A stretch of 64,000 nt of DNA, from NCBI RefSeq assembly GCF_001649575.2, contig NC_051432.1, positions 24,223,837-24,287,836 of the forward strand. The letters run 5' to 3'. A program made the translations under genes and the position numbers. The DNA is from Kryptolebias marmoratus (taxonomy: Eukaryota; Chordata; Actinopteri; Cyprinodontiformes; Rivulidae). The notes under the pieces are model-generated. The model saw only the letters and a program-made list of their open reading frames with translations. It made no database searches and was not told the DNA's origin. This document shows positions 1-11,449 of the stretch, in pieces. Every line of letters begins with the position of its first letter. The stretch's first letter is position 1.

Positions 1-1430
1 ACAGCAGAACTGTGTTCATTTCCTATAGGGGGAGAATTTGGTTTGGTGTCTGGGTAAGAATCTATCAGTTTATAATGCTAATGTATTGTTCAAAAACACT
101 CCTAAAATGATAAAAAAAAAAAAAAATGACCACTCTCCTTCCCCTCCTCTGCTTCATCATTCTTTCGCTGTCCTGGTGTATGTTTAAAGAAGACAACTCC
201 TGGGCCAGGGGCCTCCTGCGGTTCTGGGGCCACATGTTGCTCTTTGGTCCCACTTCAGTGGCTCTTTGACCAAACGCTAATATGGAAATTATTCTTATTT
301 ATATTCATAATATAAAAATACTATTTTTGTTCGTATTAATGCAAATGTGTTAATAAAACATCTGTGGCAGGAAAATACTAAAAACACAAAGAGAAAACAA
401 ATTGATCCATTTGTGCCAGTATTTTGTTAGCTTGTTAGCTTCTTCATGAATTGCAACCTCCAGCTACACAGAGTGGTTTTCTCTAAAACTTTTTAGGAAT
501 TTTAGATACACATAGGAATTTTAACACATTTGAGGCAAGTTACTGAGAATAAAAAACAGAAAGAACAGTTATGCACAAATATCACAAATTACTATACTAC
601 AAGTCATTGAAATGAGGCATTCTGCAGACAGAGGGCAAGTCATTGAATAAAAATAAACATTAAGAAGGAAAGACCTGTCTTTGATTAAAAAGAAAATAAA
701 AGTTAAAATGAAGATCCTTGCCTTTATTACAAGAAACTGACAACCAACTATCCTAACGTGTATGTTCACTTTAATAATTTAGTAGGATGCAAGCAAGTGC
801 TTTATTATTTCAAAGTGGAAAATTATTAATTTTCTAAAAATATATAGATATGAACCACATGAGCCTTGATCAGTCTTTAAGTTTTATCAACATGAGTTTG
901 GTCTTTTTTGACCTAGTATGTAAAACTGCCAGTAAATGTAAAACATAAATAAATAAATTACAGATCTTTAATTTTATAAAGTAATAAGCATCAGTTTTTT
1001 AAAACAATGAGTTTTATCTGTATTTACAGTTTCAAGTATGTTTTACAGCTCTGGTTCAGTTTTATTTAGCAAAAAAATGGACAGAAAATTTGATTGCAAA
1101 GGTTGCAGGCCACAGTCCTTAGCATTACTGGAGACCTCCTTTTCCTGGAGAGGGTGTAGAGACGTTAAATTAACTCCTGTAATCCCGCTAATATGCCACA
1201 TTGTCCGTCTATTTTTTTGCAACATTATGCCCTTCTGATTCTTCTGTCCCTTTCTTACTTCAACTATCAGTGCTTGTCTATTTCTTCCGTTCTTTTTTTT
1301 TGCACTTTTTTCAGCAGTTGCTGCAGACTCACTCTTGCATTTTGGAGGGCTTTAACCCATCTCATGAGTGTCTGTGAGTAGAGGAAGACTGAAGAGGCAG
1401 ACTGCAGCTGTGCTGTGGTGTAGTGCAGTG
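1..1430. other. AT-rich intergenic or intronic DNA
   Basis: I see no gene here. The stretch is AT-rich with short A and T runs, for example an A-run near 108-125. The few open frames are 60-70 codons and low in complexity, and none resembles a known family. Confidence 0.6.
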
Positions 1431-1434
1431 AAGA

Positions 1435-1500
1435 GGGGGGCCTCGTCCGGGCTCCTTGGAACAATATAAAAGCACTAATCACCCAGGACAGCTGACACCC
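1435..1500 (+). promoter_or_regulatory. Possible TATA-containing core promoter
   Basis: A TATAAAAG string at 1465-1472 sits just after a short GC-rich patch (about 1432-1460) in otherwise AT-rich DNA. A start site would be expected near 1495-1502. No convincing exon follows, so this may be a promoter of an unannotated transcript, part of a conserved non-coding block, or chance. Confidence 0.2.
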
Positions 1501-1854
1501 AGTGCCTCACATATATATTAACTGTATTTCTCAGATGTGCTCACACATACACAAAGATCTGAGGATTGCCATTCGAGGATGGAAGGAGAGGAGCTCTGTC
1601 TGGACAAGACTTGCAGGTCTGGCCCTGCTAAAAAACAAAGTCTGTGTTTTGTCTATGGGTGCTAACGCTTCAGGAATAAAAGCGCTCTCTTATTAAGATG
1701 CACATATCTTTGGTGCACAAAGGCATTAAGAAGTGAACACATATAAACTTAAAGTCATTTAGAGTATTTAGGAAAATGTCCCCTCATGCATGTTTGTGCA
1801 GAATCAAACACACATGCTTATACTGGAACACAAACCACAGGATGGATTGGCTGC

Positions 1855-1905
1855 ATGCACACACATACACACAGACACAGACACACACACGTGCATACAC
1901 AAAAG
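1855..1905. repeat. Imperfect (CA)n microsatellite
   Basis: CA-rich simple repeat interrupted by TACA, GACA and GTGC units. The interruptions suggest an old array. Confidence 0.8.
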
Positions 1906-2029
1906 TGTCTTCGGGAATTTGACCTTTTCCCAAAAGCCTCCCTTTCCTGCCTTTGCTCCCCTCCCCCTTTGGCTGTGTGAAGACTGAAGGGGTCAAGGGT
2001 TAGGTTTTGGGGGGCTGAAGATTAGGTTT

Positions 2030-2640
2030 CACATGACTGAGCACCTTTGTTGGGGCAGGCCAGCAAAAAGGAAACGTCCAGGAGGGTAGCCGTGTCTGTC
2101 TGAGAGAAAAAAAAGGAGGGGGAGGGGGAAAAAAGAGACGGATGGATGGACGAAGGGACAAGGCTTTAGTTGAGGTCTGGTTGGGCAGAGACGACTGAAG
2201 CTGAAGTGCAAGATCAAGGAGGAAGTGCATGAGAAGCACGGGGCAGAGGACAAGAACAGAAAATGAGAAAATGTGAGAGCACAAAAGAGTAAACTTCATC
2301 CAAATTCCTGACTTCATAGCTATGCTGGCCTCTCTCCTTACACCTCTCCTTCTCTTTCTAACCATGTGGCTTCTGTGTCAGGCTGCAGCCAGCCAGTGTC
2401 CTCAATGCCTGCTGGCTGCGCCGATTTCCCCCATGACCACACAGCGAGAAGAAAGTCCCAGCCAAAATAGTAAAATGGATCACAGCGGAATCAAACCCCT
2501 CCTCCTCCCCGTTCTCTCTACTTCACAACATCTGAGATGCAGTCTGCCCGCTAGACAATATGTGCTGCAACTGGCAGGGAAAACTTTGGCAGAGACCTGG
2601 ATTACCTCGCTTGCAAAGTATTGCTTTTAATGTCTGTGTG
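2030..2640 (+). other. Single-copy block with secretory-signal-like small ORF
   Basis: A purine-rich tract (about 2100-2150) precedes an ATG at 2322 opening a 102-codon frame that ends with TAA at 2628-2630. Residues 1-23 are a methionine followed by a strongly hydrophobic leucine-rich run, then alanines and SQCPQC, which by composition looks like a cleavable signal peptide. The remainder is serine- and proline-rich without a recognised domain. No splice donor or downstream exon is evident, so coding status is unproven and chance is likely. Confidence 0.15.
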
Positions 2641-2644
2641 TGTG

Positions 2645-5600
2645 ACTTTTTTTCTCCCTATACATCTCAAAACTGGAGAAAAGGATTTTAATGATGTGCA
2701 ACAGTTTCAACAAAATGACTCACAGAGGTGGGACTGGTACTGCTGATGGCTTCCAGATAAGGTGAAAACTTTGACCTTAGAGTGAAAAAGAGGGACAGGG
2801 GGCAGTGGGTGAGGGAAGAAGGAATGTGTTGAATATATCAAATGCAGGCTATAACTAAGACGGCTCTCTTCTGGTTTCATGCTACATCATCACACATGAA
2901 CTTTGGCCTTTCATATTGACTTTGAGGACATTGCATTCCTTAAAGGGATAGTACTTTGAAAAAATAGTTATCAATAGTTAGTCCTTTATCATTCGGGACA
3001 TCAATCATAGGGCATTGAGAATGAAGAAAGAGGCAAAAGTCTTCGTCCAGGTGAGGCTAATGGCTAGCCAGATGAGTGACAGTTTTTGATTGTTTTTCAG
3101 GCTTTTAAAACAACCATTTCTCAAAAATGACATACAAGTGTGAAAGAACACTACATTAGCTAATATTAAGCCTCTAAACTTTTGCACAACACTGTTTGTT
3201 TAGTCACTTCAAAGTTGATTGGACTATAAAGCTCAGCAACACATTACTAATTTTCCAGAACTTCGGGTATTTGTGCACTTTTATTTTTACTAAAACGCGA
3301 GGGCCAGCCTTATAGTGGTCATCTCTGCTTTTGTAAAAGCTGCATTGTGTGGCATCAGTATGTGGTTAGTTCATCAATGGGTTTTGTCTGGCTAGTTCCA
3401 GAACGCGGAGGAGAAGGGAGGCGTGAGGAGGTGAAAGAGGTGGAGGAAAGAAGGGCAGAAGAGTCCAGAAACTGACTGATTTGACCTTGAACCTCTGAGT
3501 GAGGAGCTCAGAGGGTCAGTTTTTCTTCTGGTCCTTCACCTCAAACTAAAACAGGCTGTTTATCTGTGTGCACAGCATTATTCATACATTTATCCATTGG
3601 AGTGTGCACTGACATGCATAATTGTTTGTGTATGACTATCGCTGCAAATGTGTTGCCCAGGTGCACTGCTGGCAGTGTTTTTATGGCCAGTAAAACAAGG
3701 TCAGATTATCAGCACCCTCAAACTTGTGTGTTCTTGTTTTCACCTGCATGTGTTTATGTGTGTGTGTGTGTGTGTGTGAAAGAGAGGGAGAGAAAATTGT
3801 AGGCTGTGTGTGCAGTTGGTCATATAACAAATAAACATAACAACTTTGAAATACTTCAATTTACATACAGCTTTTCTTTGCAACAAAATAAAGCAGAATT
3901 TGAGTTTCCATCTAAATGTAATTATTCTTTGTAGGAATCTTAAAGAGTTGTTGAACCACAGGAAAAACAATGACATAAAACATGCCACACTGTTTTTTTT
4001 GGTGACTGATTCAAAATTTACTTCGGGGTGTGCTGGGTAGCAGCAATTTGAGCCCATGGCCTCAACAAACCACTTTTTCAAAGGATTACATCAACTTTAA
4101 AGAAATCCACATCTCATGACTTTGATCCGCTGCAAGAGGTCAGCGGTGATGCAAGAAGCAGTTCACCAACAAATGAGTTTGCCAACATGCAAAGATGCAG
4201 CAGTTGGTCGGTGGATTTCTGTGAAGTTTGTTTGGAGTCAAAGAGGTGCTCAGATTCAGTTATCACAATTGCATAACGCTCTCTGTGACATTGCTTCATT
4301 TTTCAAGCTTTACGAGACATGTCATGTTTAATGTAAGAAATTGCATTATGGAAAATGCTGAGACAAAAAAACATGAAAGCATCTGATACGCATCTTTTAA
4401 AAAGGTTTATTCCCAATGGATGTATATAAATTTTTCAATGGTTTGTTTGCAGTTTGATTTACGGACTCGGGTTGTTTTGGTGTGAGTGTCCCAGTTTTAG
4501 AAATATCAACTCTTGCTTTTTTTTTCTGGAATGTGATAAAACTGGGTGGCACTTGGCTTGTGTTGCTCAAAGATCCGAGAATGTTGCGTTCAAATTAAAA
4601 CAACCTTATTAATGCTTATGACAAAAATCTTTTTAGTACCAAAAATTAACTTAAAATCACAAGACCAAATGAACAAATGTTCACTGAGCGAATAACTTTA
4701 ATCTCAACCTATTTCTTTTATTGCTACCTAAGTTTGCTATAGAATGACTGTCAATCACTTATTTTTTGAATGGTCAGCAGTTCTGTGTTGTTGTTGAATT
4801 ATCCAAAATTATAAAGAACTGCTTTGACCCTCAGGATTTCTAAGGTCCCGGTTTGTGGTTGAATATTATCACATTTGAGTTATATTTTATTTACATGTGT
4901 TTACCCTTTTAGCCTTTCTAATCAATATTTACCCAATTTGTATTCTCATACACATGCCCTTAAATGTTTTCGTGTGTACTTAGGGGATACTGAGGTACTG
5001 ACCCTTCTTGTGGGGGGCAAGCAGAGCGCTGTGATCCACTCCAGCTGCTGTTGGGGTGATGGAGGCTAAGACCGATGAGGTTGAGGGGTGAAGGGCTTTA
5101 AAAGTTACTGAAAGTTTTTGAGAATTGTTGCTCTGCTCTTGGTTCACGTCTGGTTCAGTCCTGAGGCCCAAGGGGTTACGGAGAGCGGGGTGTTTGGGGG
5201 AGCGAAGAGGGAGTGTAGGGCTACAGTCACATGCTTGACCTGGTAGACCTTCAGCTCGCTGCACCCTATACATACTTTCCTCTGGGTGCTGTTACAGTTT
5301 TTACGTATGGACTTGTACATCTTACTTCTAAATAACATTAGAAGTTTTCTCAGAATAAGAGAGGTAGCATTTTTGTTAAGCACACATTTGCTATTTTTAA
5401 ACTCTAGCTTTATTCTTCCTGATTATTTCATAAATGTGTATTTTTTTCATTCATCCTGTTTTTTATATGACTGAGCCCAAAAATCTCTGACAGAAACCTT
5501 GTTCCATATTATTCTGAATTATTCACTGTTACACTTTAGGCTTAGTACTTACTGTTTCTAGAGTTTGCTAAAAACAGAATAAAGATTTTTCAGTTATCAG

Positions 5601-6055
5601 GTTCATTTTTTGTGAAATCAGCTACTAGCCACTAAACAATAGGGGTAAAAACAAAGTTGTTCAGGCTTTTTCACATTTGTGTTGGCAACTGTCATCATGT
5701 TCTGGTTCATAGTCCAGCTGCATTACAGCATTCCACTCAGAGGTCTAGTTTTTTCACCACAACCATTGGCAGCAATGATGTGCTAATTTGTTAGCTGTCT
5801 ATCCAAAAGATAATAATAAGAAGAAATACATTTTGAGTGATTTCTTACCAGGAATTAGATGCAGTTTTTGTGTCCTTGAGGTCCCTGAGTGGTAAATTAT
5901 CCAAACAGCAAGTTTTTTCACACAATATTTCCTTCAAACAGGCATGCATGTTGTTTTTCTTCTTCTTCTTCTTGTAATTTGACTTGCAGTTTGTTTGTTT
6001 GTTGTATCTTTGACACCACCATTTTAGATGGAAGAGGCGTGTACTGCAGGGCACA
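2645..6055. other. AT-rich non-coding stretch
   Basis: Mostly unremarkable AT-rich DNA with one GT microsatellite at 3757-3778. The part from about 2930 to 3400 starts with a 'TTAAAGGGATAGT' motif that opens some fish non-autonomous DNA transposons, but I could not find a matching right end. A more balanced block at about 4975-5260 could be a conserved non-coding element. No gene recognised. Confidence 0.5.
3757..3778. repeat. (TG)11 microsatellite
   Basis: Perfect dinucleotide run following CATGTGTTTA. Confidence 0.9.
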
Positions 6056-6061
6056 CAGTCA

Positions 6062-6150
6062 ATGTGAAGTGAAGTGAAGTGAGATTTATTTATATAGCAC
6101 TTTTCAGCAACAAGGCGATCCAAAGCGCTTTACAACAGAAACAAAAACAG
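6062..6150 (-). mobile_element. LINE/SINE-like 3' tail with (GAAGT)n end
   Basis: A (GAAGT)n array runs into GATTTATTTATATAGCACTT, then TTCAGCAACAAGGCGATCCAAAGCGC. Read on the minus strand this is the familiar fish retroelement 3' end (TTGTAAAGCGCTTTGGATCG..., GTGCTATATAAATAAA) finishing in a microsatellite. The same tail with other microsatellite units occurs at about 33900 and 44165. The A-rich sequence to about 6425 may be more of the element, but I cannot define its boundary. Family (L2, RTE or a mobilised SINE) is not determinable here. Confidence 0.6.
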
Positions 6151-6654
6151 AATCCAATACAGCAGGTACATAATGAAACACAAAAAAGAAAAAACAAAAC
6201 AAAACACATCAATCATGTATAATCTAAATGAAATATAGGATAATCTAAATAAAATTACGAAACCAGACATATCTAAGCATGAACTAAGACAGTCAAAATA
6301 GTAGCTAAAATAATCTAAATGAAATCATAATCAGATATAGGAATACAGAAGTGGGGGTCAACCATCCACTGAGGGGGGATCTTAGAGGATACATAAAGGT
6401 GACAAAATATACATCACAGTAGAGTGGATGTGGATTTCCCTTTATACAAAATAGACTTATATTTGGAGCTGGCAGATCCTGAGCTTTCCTTTCTTGCTGC
6501 TACAAACTTAGGCAGTTGGAGGCATCTCATAGACTGAGAAAAACCACTTTTAACTGCTTTACTCTATGTATGCATGTATGATTATGGCTCTTACATATTT
6601 GTGCATTTTTTTAATTTCATATAGCAAATATTCCTGGCCTGGCACTTTTATATT

Positions 6655-6790
6655 TGTTGGTCTTCTCATTCCCCAGCTGGTCAAAGCAGAAGGCCCCCCA
6701 TTTTTGATTCTGGTTCTGCTGGATGTCTCTTCCTGTTAAAAGGAAGTTCCTTGACTGAACTACATTTACCTAGACCTGACCTGTTTCTTC
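6655..6790 (+). mobile_element. Retroelement 3'-region fragment
   Basis: Contains CTGGTTCTGCTGGATGTCTC followed by TTCCTGTTAAAAGGAAGTTCC. This is a diverged version of a widespread fish repeat (CTGGTTCTGCTGGAGGTTTC, TTCCTGTTAAAAGGGAGT), which usually precedes a tail ending in GCTATATAAATAAA. The tail is missing here, so this is a truncated remnant. Recognition is from memory of the family. Confidence 0.5.
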
Positions 6791-7379
6791 TTTTTGCACA
6801 GTCCTCTGATATGACTTTTGTTGTCATTTGAAACTACATAATTATTCTGAACTGAAAACTAAAGTTATTTGCTAAGGTGCTCAATAAAGTTTGCAGTTGT
6901 TCTCTAGAGGGATGATGGTTGATATGCTTGGACTGAGCTGCCTCTAATATTCTGTTTTTCATGCAGCTAACCAGTGTTTCTTTAGTGGGGACACATTCAC
7001 TGTGGGCCTCCTCGGCTACAAAGCGCCTGTCAGTCATTGTGTTAAACTTGTGTTGTTTCTTTGCGGCACTCAGGAGCACAGCTGTCATCAAAAGGCCCAC
7101 GGTTACTATACCCTTGGTTGAAAGAAACAAACAAACAAAGCCGTAAAACAAGAAAATAAAAGACAAAAACGGGTCACAAATAATGAGTGTACAAAAACCA
7201 TGTCGGTGAATTGCACCTTGGGAGTCTGTCTTCAGGATGAGTGAGGGTTAAGAAGCCTCTAAGCAGACCAGGGACACAAAACGACTTGGCCCCTCCTGTG
7301 TTACTGTTAGCCAGACCCTTTAGATGAACTTGTCCCCTTTCAGCTGGCGCTCTTATGCCCAGGTGTGTCCTTGTGTTTT

Positions 7380-7409
7380 TGTGTGTGTGCGTGTGTGTAT
7401 GTGTGTGTT
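7380..7409. repeat. (GT)n microsatellite, interrupted
   Basis: GT run with one GC and one AT interruption. Confidence 0.85.
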
Positions 7410-7799
7410 TGCATCCAAAGTACTGACATCTCTTTGGCCCCAAGTGCTCCATTGAAAATAAGATAGAGAGCGAAGCGAATGAAAAGAGATAAAGTGCAAA
7501 ACAAGGATGAGAGGAGGAATAAAAGAAGAGTGGCTTCCTTGCATTTCAGGGCAAGGACAATGTTCAGGCCTTTCTCCCACGCTCTGAACAACCCTTTCTC
7601 TGCCCCCACGGTCTACTTAGTGTCAACCTGTATCACTTTATATACAGTATATGTTTATTAAAAGGCCTCCAGTTATTTTTTGTTCATTAAACAGCACCTA
7701 AATACATTCCCAGACATACAATATAGGTAGGTATGAAGCAAACAAGGAAGCAAATTACTCCTGCATTCATTTTCGGGTTATAAATTGCAATTAAAAACT

Positions 7800-7816
7800 A
7801 TATATATATATATTAA
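7800..7816. repeat. Short (TA)n run
   Basis: Alternating TA tract flanked by A-rich sequence. Confidence 0.7.
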
Positions 7817-7974
7817 AAAATACTTTTATTACTATATGTATGTTGCGTTATCACCAGGTATTATTGCTTTTGACTACATAATAGAGATCCAAATCAATGT
7901 AAAATACAAATTTTAAATATTCATGACTAATTTACTGTTCATATTTTCTCAGTTATACACCCCTCTTGGGTTGG

Positions 7975-8220
7975 GTAGGCAGCCAGCCGACCAAGCAGCC
8001 ATCCAGACAGGCCAGTAAATGGCTCCATGCCAAGGCCAATTGAGAGGTGCTACTGTGGAGGAGAGCCAGAGGGGAGATGGTCATCCATTATTCATCACTA
8101 AGCTAAATAATCCCCAACAGAATTGGTCTCGTCCTGTCTGGCCCAACGGTTGGGGAATGGATGGGATGGTCCGGGGGCAAGAGGGGAGGATTTTGGGGGG
8201 CTGGGGGATGGCAGGTTTGG
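7975..8220. promoter_or_regulatory. Candidate conserved non-coding element, G-rich 3' side
   Basis: Complex, GC-balanced, non-repetitive sequence standing out from AT-rich flanks, containing GGCCAATTGAGAGG and CATCCATTATTCATCAC homeodomain-like AT cores. Its right part (8173-8207) has four G-runs of 4-6 bases with short loops, a G-quadruplex motif on the plus strand. Conservation cannot be tested here; the call rests on texture only. Confidence 0.3.
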
Positions 8221-8236
8221 ATTTTTTTTTTTTTTA
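8221..8236. repeat. Poly-T run
   Basis: Run of about 15 T, ending in AACCGG. Confidence 0.85.
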
Positions 8237-8326
8237 ACCGGCTGTAGTTTAGTAAGATCTTTTTGGGGGGCCGAGAGGGGGTAGTGAGCACTCTGTAAAG
8301 GGTGGGGGTGGGGGTCATGGTGCGGT

Positions 8327-8328
<2 letters not shown>

Positions 8329-8363
<35 letters not shown>

Positions 8364-8381
8364 TGGTGGTGGTGGGGGGGG
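8329..8381. repeat. Compound (TG)n-(GTG)n-G7 microsatellite
   Basis: About 17 TG units pass into TGG triplets and then a run of seven to eight G. It lies within the wider G-run cluster 8165-8385. Confidence 0.9.
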
Positions 8382-8869
8382 TCTTTGAGGATTAGATGCA
8401 AATATGTCTTTGATAGCTTTCACAGTCTGGGAGTCCCATTCTGTTTATGGATATTCATATTAGGTCTAGTCCTTGGAAACAATCCCTGGCATGGAAAAGC
8501 AAAAGGCCCTGAGATGAGGGTGGAGCGCTGAAGCAGCAGGGGGTTCTGAGGGATAGACTGGACCTGAATGGGGTATCCCCTGACCCAGATCAGAAGCAGG
8601 ACTAGCAGAAGCACTGGTGTTGTGTAGGATCTAGGATCAAATAGGTGATGACTGCTTCCACACGAAGGTCCCGTTCAATTAAGGCAAGAATGTGTCAAAA
8701 TGTACACATAAAACACAATTTTTTGCACAGACACAATCAAAGCAATGGCTCGCCATCGGAGATTAAGTGTCATGGACAAAAAACTTTCAGACACAACATA
8801 CACTCCATCTTTTTTTCTCCTCATATTGTAACTTATCTATGTGTGTGTCCTTCCCTTGGGTCCGTGACA

Positions 8870-8938
8870 CTGTTTTGTCTGAACTGATGTCTCTCCTGTA
8901 GGCAGCTGCTCCCAATGACGAAGATGACTCCTCTTAGA
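8870..8938 (+). other. Possible splice acceptor and short terminal exon
   Basis: A pyrimidine-rich run ending TCTCTCCTGTAG is followed from 8903 by a short open frame reading AAAPNDEDDSS and a TAG stop at 8936-8938. AATAAA strings occur at about 9029 and 9172. The acidic C-terminus is exon-like, but no upstream exon or donor could be tied to it. Chance remains more likely than a real exon. Confidence 0.15.
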
Positions 8939-9320
8939 CTGATACGTATCAACGGCCATCAGCTTTATCTCCTTGAGCACACACCTCAGCAAGATTACTA
9001 GTTTATTCAGACAGGAATGCCTTTTGGCAAATAAAAAAGCTTTTCTTTCCACAGCAGCCACAACATCCAATATTGAATATTTAACAGAAAATTATACTGA
9101 TGTTTGCCAAGCCCAAAGTGAACAAATGAGCATTAATTGCTTGATTGAGGAAATACTGTAACGAATAGGGATAAAATAAAATGACCAATTTTTCATTTTG
9201 CCTATGTTTAAAAAGAGCATTATCATATTTTAACAACAAAAAATATCAAATGAACAACAATCAGGGCATAAAAAAATTAAGGAATACATAACAGAATAAA
9301 AAGATGGAAAACTTTCCAAA

Positions 9321-9545
9321 AATTAAAGGCCTAACACTCCTTGAATGAATGCATATCATGCCTCCTTTCATGACAGAGTTTAAGATGATATTACGCTGAG
9401 AAAAGACAAAGTTTTAGTCACTTAGTTAAACCTTAAAAATAATATTATTTAAGTGCACTAATTTCATATTGCAAGATGTCACATTCAAAGTATGAGTTGT
9501 GAATGACTGATATTTTGGTAACAGACAGACACACTTAGCAATTTC
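9321..9545 (-). mobile_element. HX repeat copy A (Helentron-like), internally deleted
   Basis: Begins AATTAAAGGCCTAACACTCC, then the hairpin arm and GAATGCATATCATGCC, matching the 3' end of the HX family on the minus strand. Family-specific internal text follows (a GACAAAGTTTTAGTCA block, then AAGATGTCACATTCAAAGTA). It then jumps to TATTTTGGTAACAGACAGAC, so most of the body is deleted. No 5' terminus is visible. Confidence 0.7.
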
Positions 9546-9549
9546 TATA

Positions 9550-10160
9550 CCACATCCCAATTATTTTCAGATACAGACATTTCTTTTTAAAAACAAAAAA
9601 CTTTTAAAGGTGCAAATATCTTTGCTTGAGCAACTGACAAACTGTGCTATACATTTAAGGGTCAGAAGATCCGAAATATCAACAAGGAACAATTTCACCT
9701 AAGCTGCTATTAAATAGTGCAGGACAAAAATAGACATCTGACATGATTTATAAAAGAAAAAAAGACGACAGATTTAGTTCTTTGTTAATACCAAAGGGTT
9801 CCACTTTACTGAACCCAGTTTACCTCTGCAAAGCAATAAGATGATAATGTAACCTCCTCTAGAGAAAGGTGAAATTTGTTTTCTTTTCCCCAGAGCTTCA
9901 GTGGTGCCACAGAGCCATTATTAACTTGTACATAATGTCAGGCAATTGCATTTTACTTACATGATGGAGATTTATGTTCAGAAACATTTGGGTTTTCTTG
10001 CATAAACCGGGCCACACAGACTTTTTCAAGCATATGCACAACACGTGTGCTACTGCAGCTTATTTAGGATTTAGGACATATTTTTTATACAAGTAAAAAA
10101 TTGAATGTTTTTTGAATAGGAAAGGGGCAAAGACACAGCTGTCAGAAAAAAACAAAAACA
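9550..10160. other. AT-rich stretch with nothing recognised
   Basis: Low-GC unique sequence with A-rich patches. No gene, RNA or transposon end seen. Confidence 0.5.
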
Positions 10161-10164
10161 TTTT

Positions 10165-10440
10165 GCTGGGCAGTGGCGTGACTGGCTGGACGATTCATAC
10201 CCTCCCTTATAGTGGACCAGACACAGCTAGTCCTCCGCCCTGCAACAGGTCAGAGAGCATAGGGTGAGGTGTTGGAGAAAAGAGGAGGAGGGGAGGATTT
10301 ATGCTCCTCCTTCTCCACCCCAGCTGGGACTGCAGTCTCTCTCCTCCTCACCAAGTTCCTTCCCCCAACTACACCATGTCCTGCTCGGCTGTACAGGGCT
10401 TTGGGTCAGGAGGTTCATGAAGGATATAGAGGCTTTCCCT
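10165..10440. promoter_or_regulatory. Candidate conserved non-coding block
   Basis: GC-balanced, non-repetitive sequence (GCAGTGGCGTGACTGGCTGG, then GACCAGACACAGCTAGTCC) between AT-rich flanks. Two overlapping frames of 78-88 codons start near 10264-10269 but run into a GT microsatellite and have no recognisable domain. Confidence 0.25.
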
Positions 10441-11094
10441 CTTTATCTGTGTGCCTACAATCCTGTGTGTGTGTGTGTTCATGTATGTGTGGTCTCATGA
10501 GCTTTGGGTTAAAAGGGAGAGAACTACGCCGTTGATTATTTTTCTAAACACCCAAAACATGCATAGAACGACTCAAGCAGGCATGTAAGCATGTGGTACT
10601 TCATTGTATACTATTGCTCTGCTTAATTTACAGATAATATACAAAAGAGTGCACACTTGGTCAGAAAGCCAGAATTCATCCACAGACACATCTGTGCCTT
10701 TTCATAAAAAGTACCACAGCAAAAATGTCACTAAAAAAATCGCAGGTCACATGAGTTAATATAACAACTGACAAAGAGGGTGTTGTTATCTAATGTTGCT
10801 ACAACTGCACATTTCTGAATGCTATTAACATGGTAAGGAGACAAAACATTGGTCACAATGGACGATGTTTTCCATTTGAATGTGTTCATGCTCTGGCGGG
10901 GGTGCACTGTGCACAAATGTGGCGGCGGTGGAGGGGTCAGCTGATGATGACCAGAGCAAATAAATTCATTTTAAGACTTCCTTCACTCGGTCAGCTAAAA
11001 GATGATTCTGTTTGTGATTTATTCGTTGCTTACTTAAAGTGTGCAGAGTATTTAGAAATTATGTCAAGTTTATATCAAAATCAAAAGCGTGGAC

Positions 11095-11095
<1 letters not shown>

Positions 11096-11133
<38 letters not shown>

Positions 11134-11141
11134 GGGGGGGG
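11096..11141. repeat. Compound (GT)17-G11 microsatellite
   Basis: Perfect GT run (about 11096-11130) directly followed by an 11-12-base G homopolymer. Confidence 0.95.
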
Positions 11142-11449
11142 ACTCTGGGACCCTCTTTCCCAGACATGCACTGACCTTTTCCAACCAGACAGGGTTAAAG
11201 GGACAAGGAGGGAGGGCTGAGGGCACGAGGGTGATGGAGTGTGTGTGCACGTGTGGTTGTTTGGTTGTGTGTACATGGCTACGTTTGTGTGTGATGGCTG
11301 TGAACCTCTGAACCAGCCAGTTTGCTCCAAACTGCTGTGTTTGGCCTGGTGCAGCTAACACCAACACCACACATCCACCCCCTTCATTTCCTGTCATCTC
11401 ACTTTGTTTTTTTTCCCCCTCCTCATCCCTCACTCCTCATATCTTTTGT

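Noticed and set aside
2930..3400. Possible TTAAAGGGATAGT-type DNA transposon
   Set aside because: Only the opening motif resembles such elements; no matching inverted right end was found, so it is mentioned only in the surrounding stretch.
3740..4081. 113-codon minus-strand frame
   Set aside because: Ends in a CA/GT microsatellite and lacks any recognisable domain.
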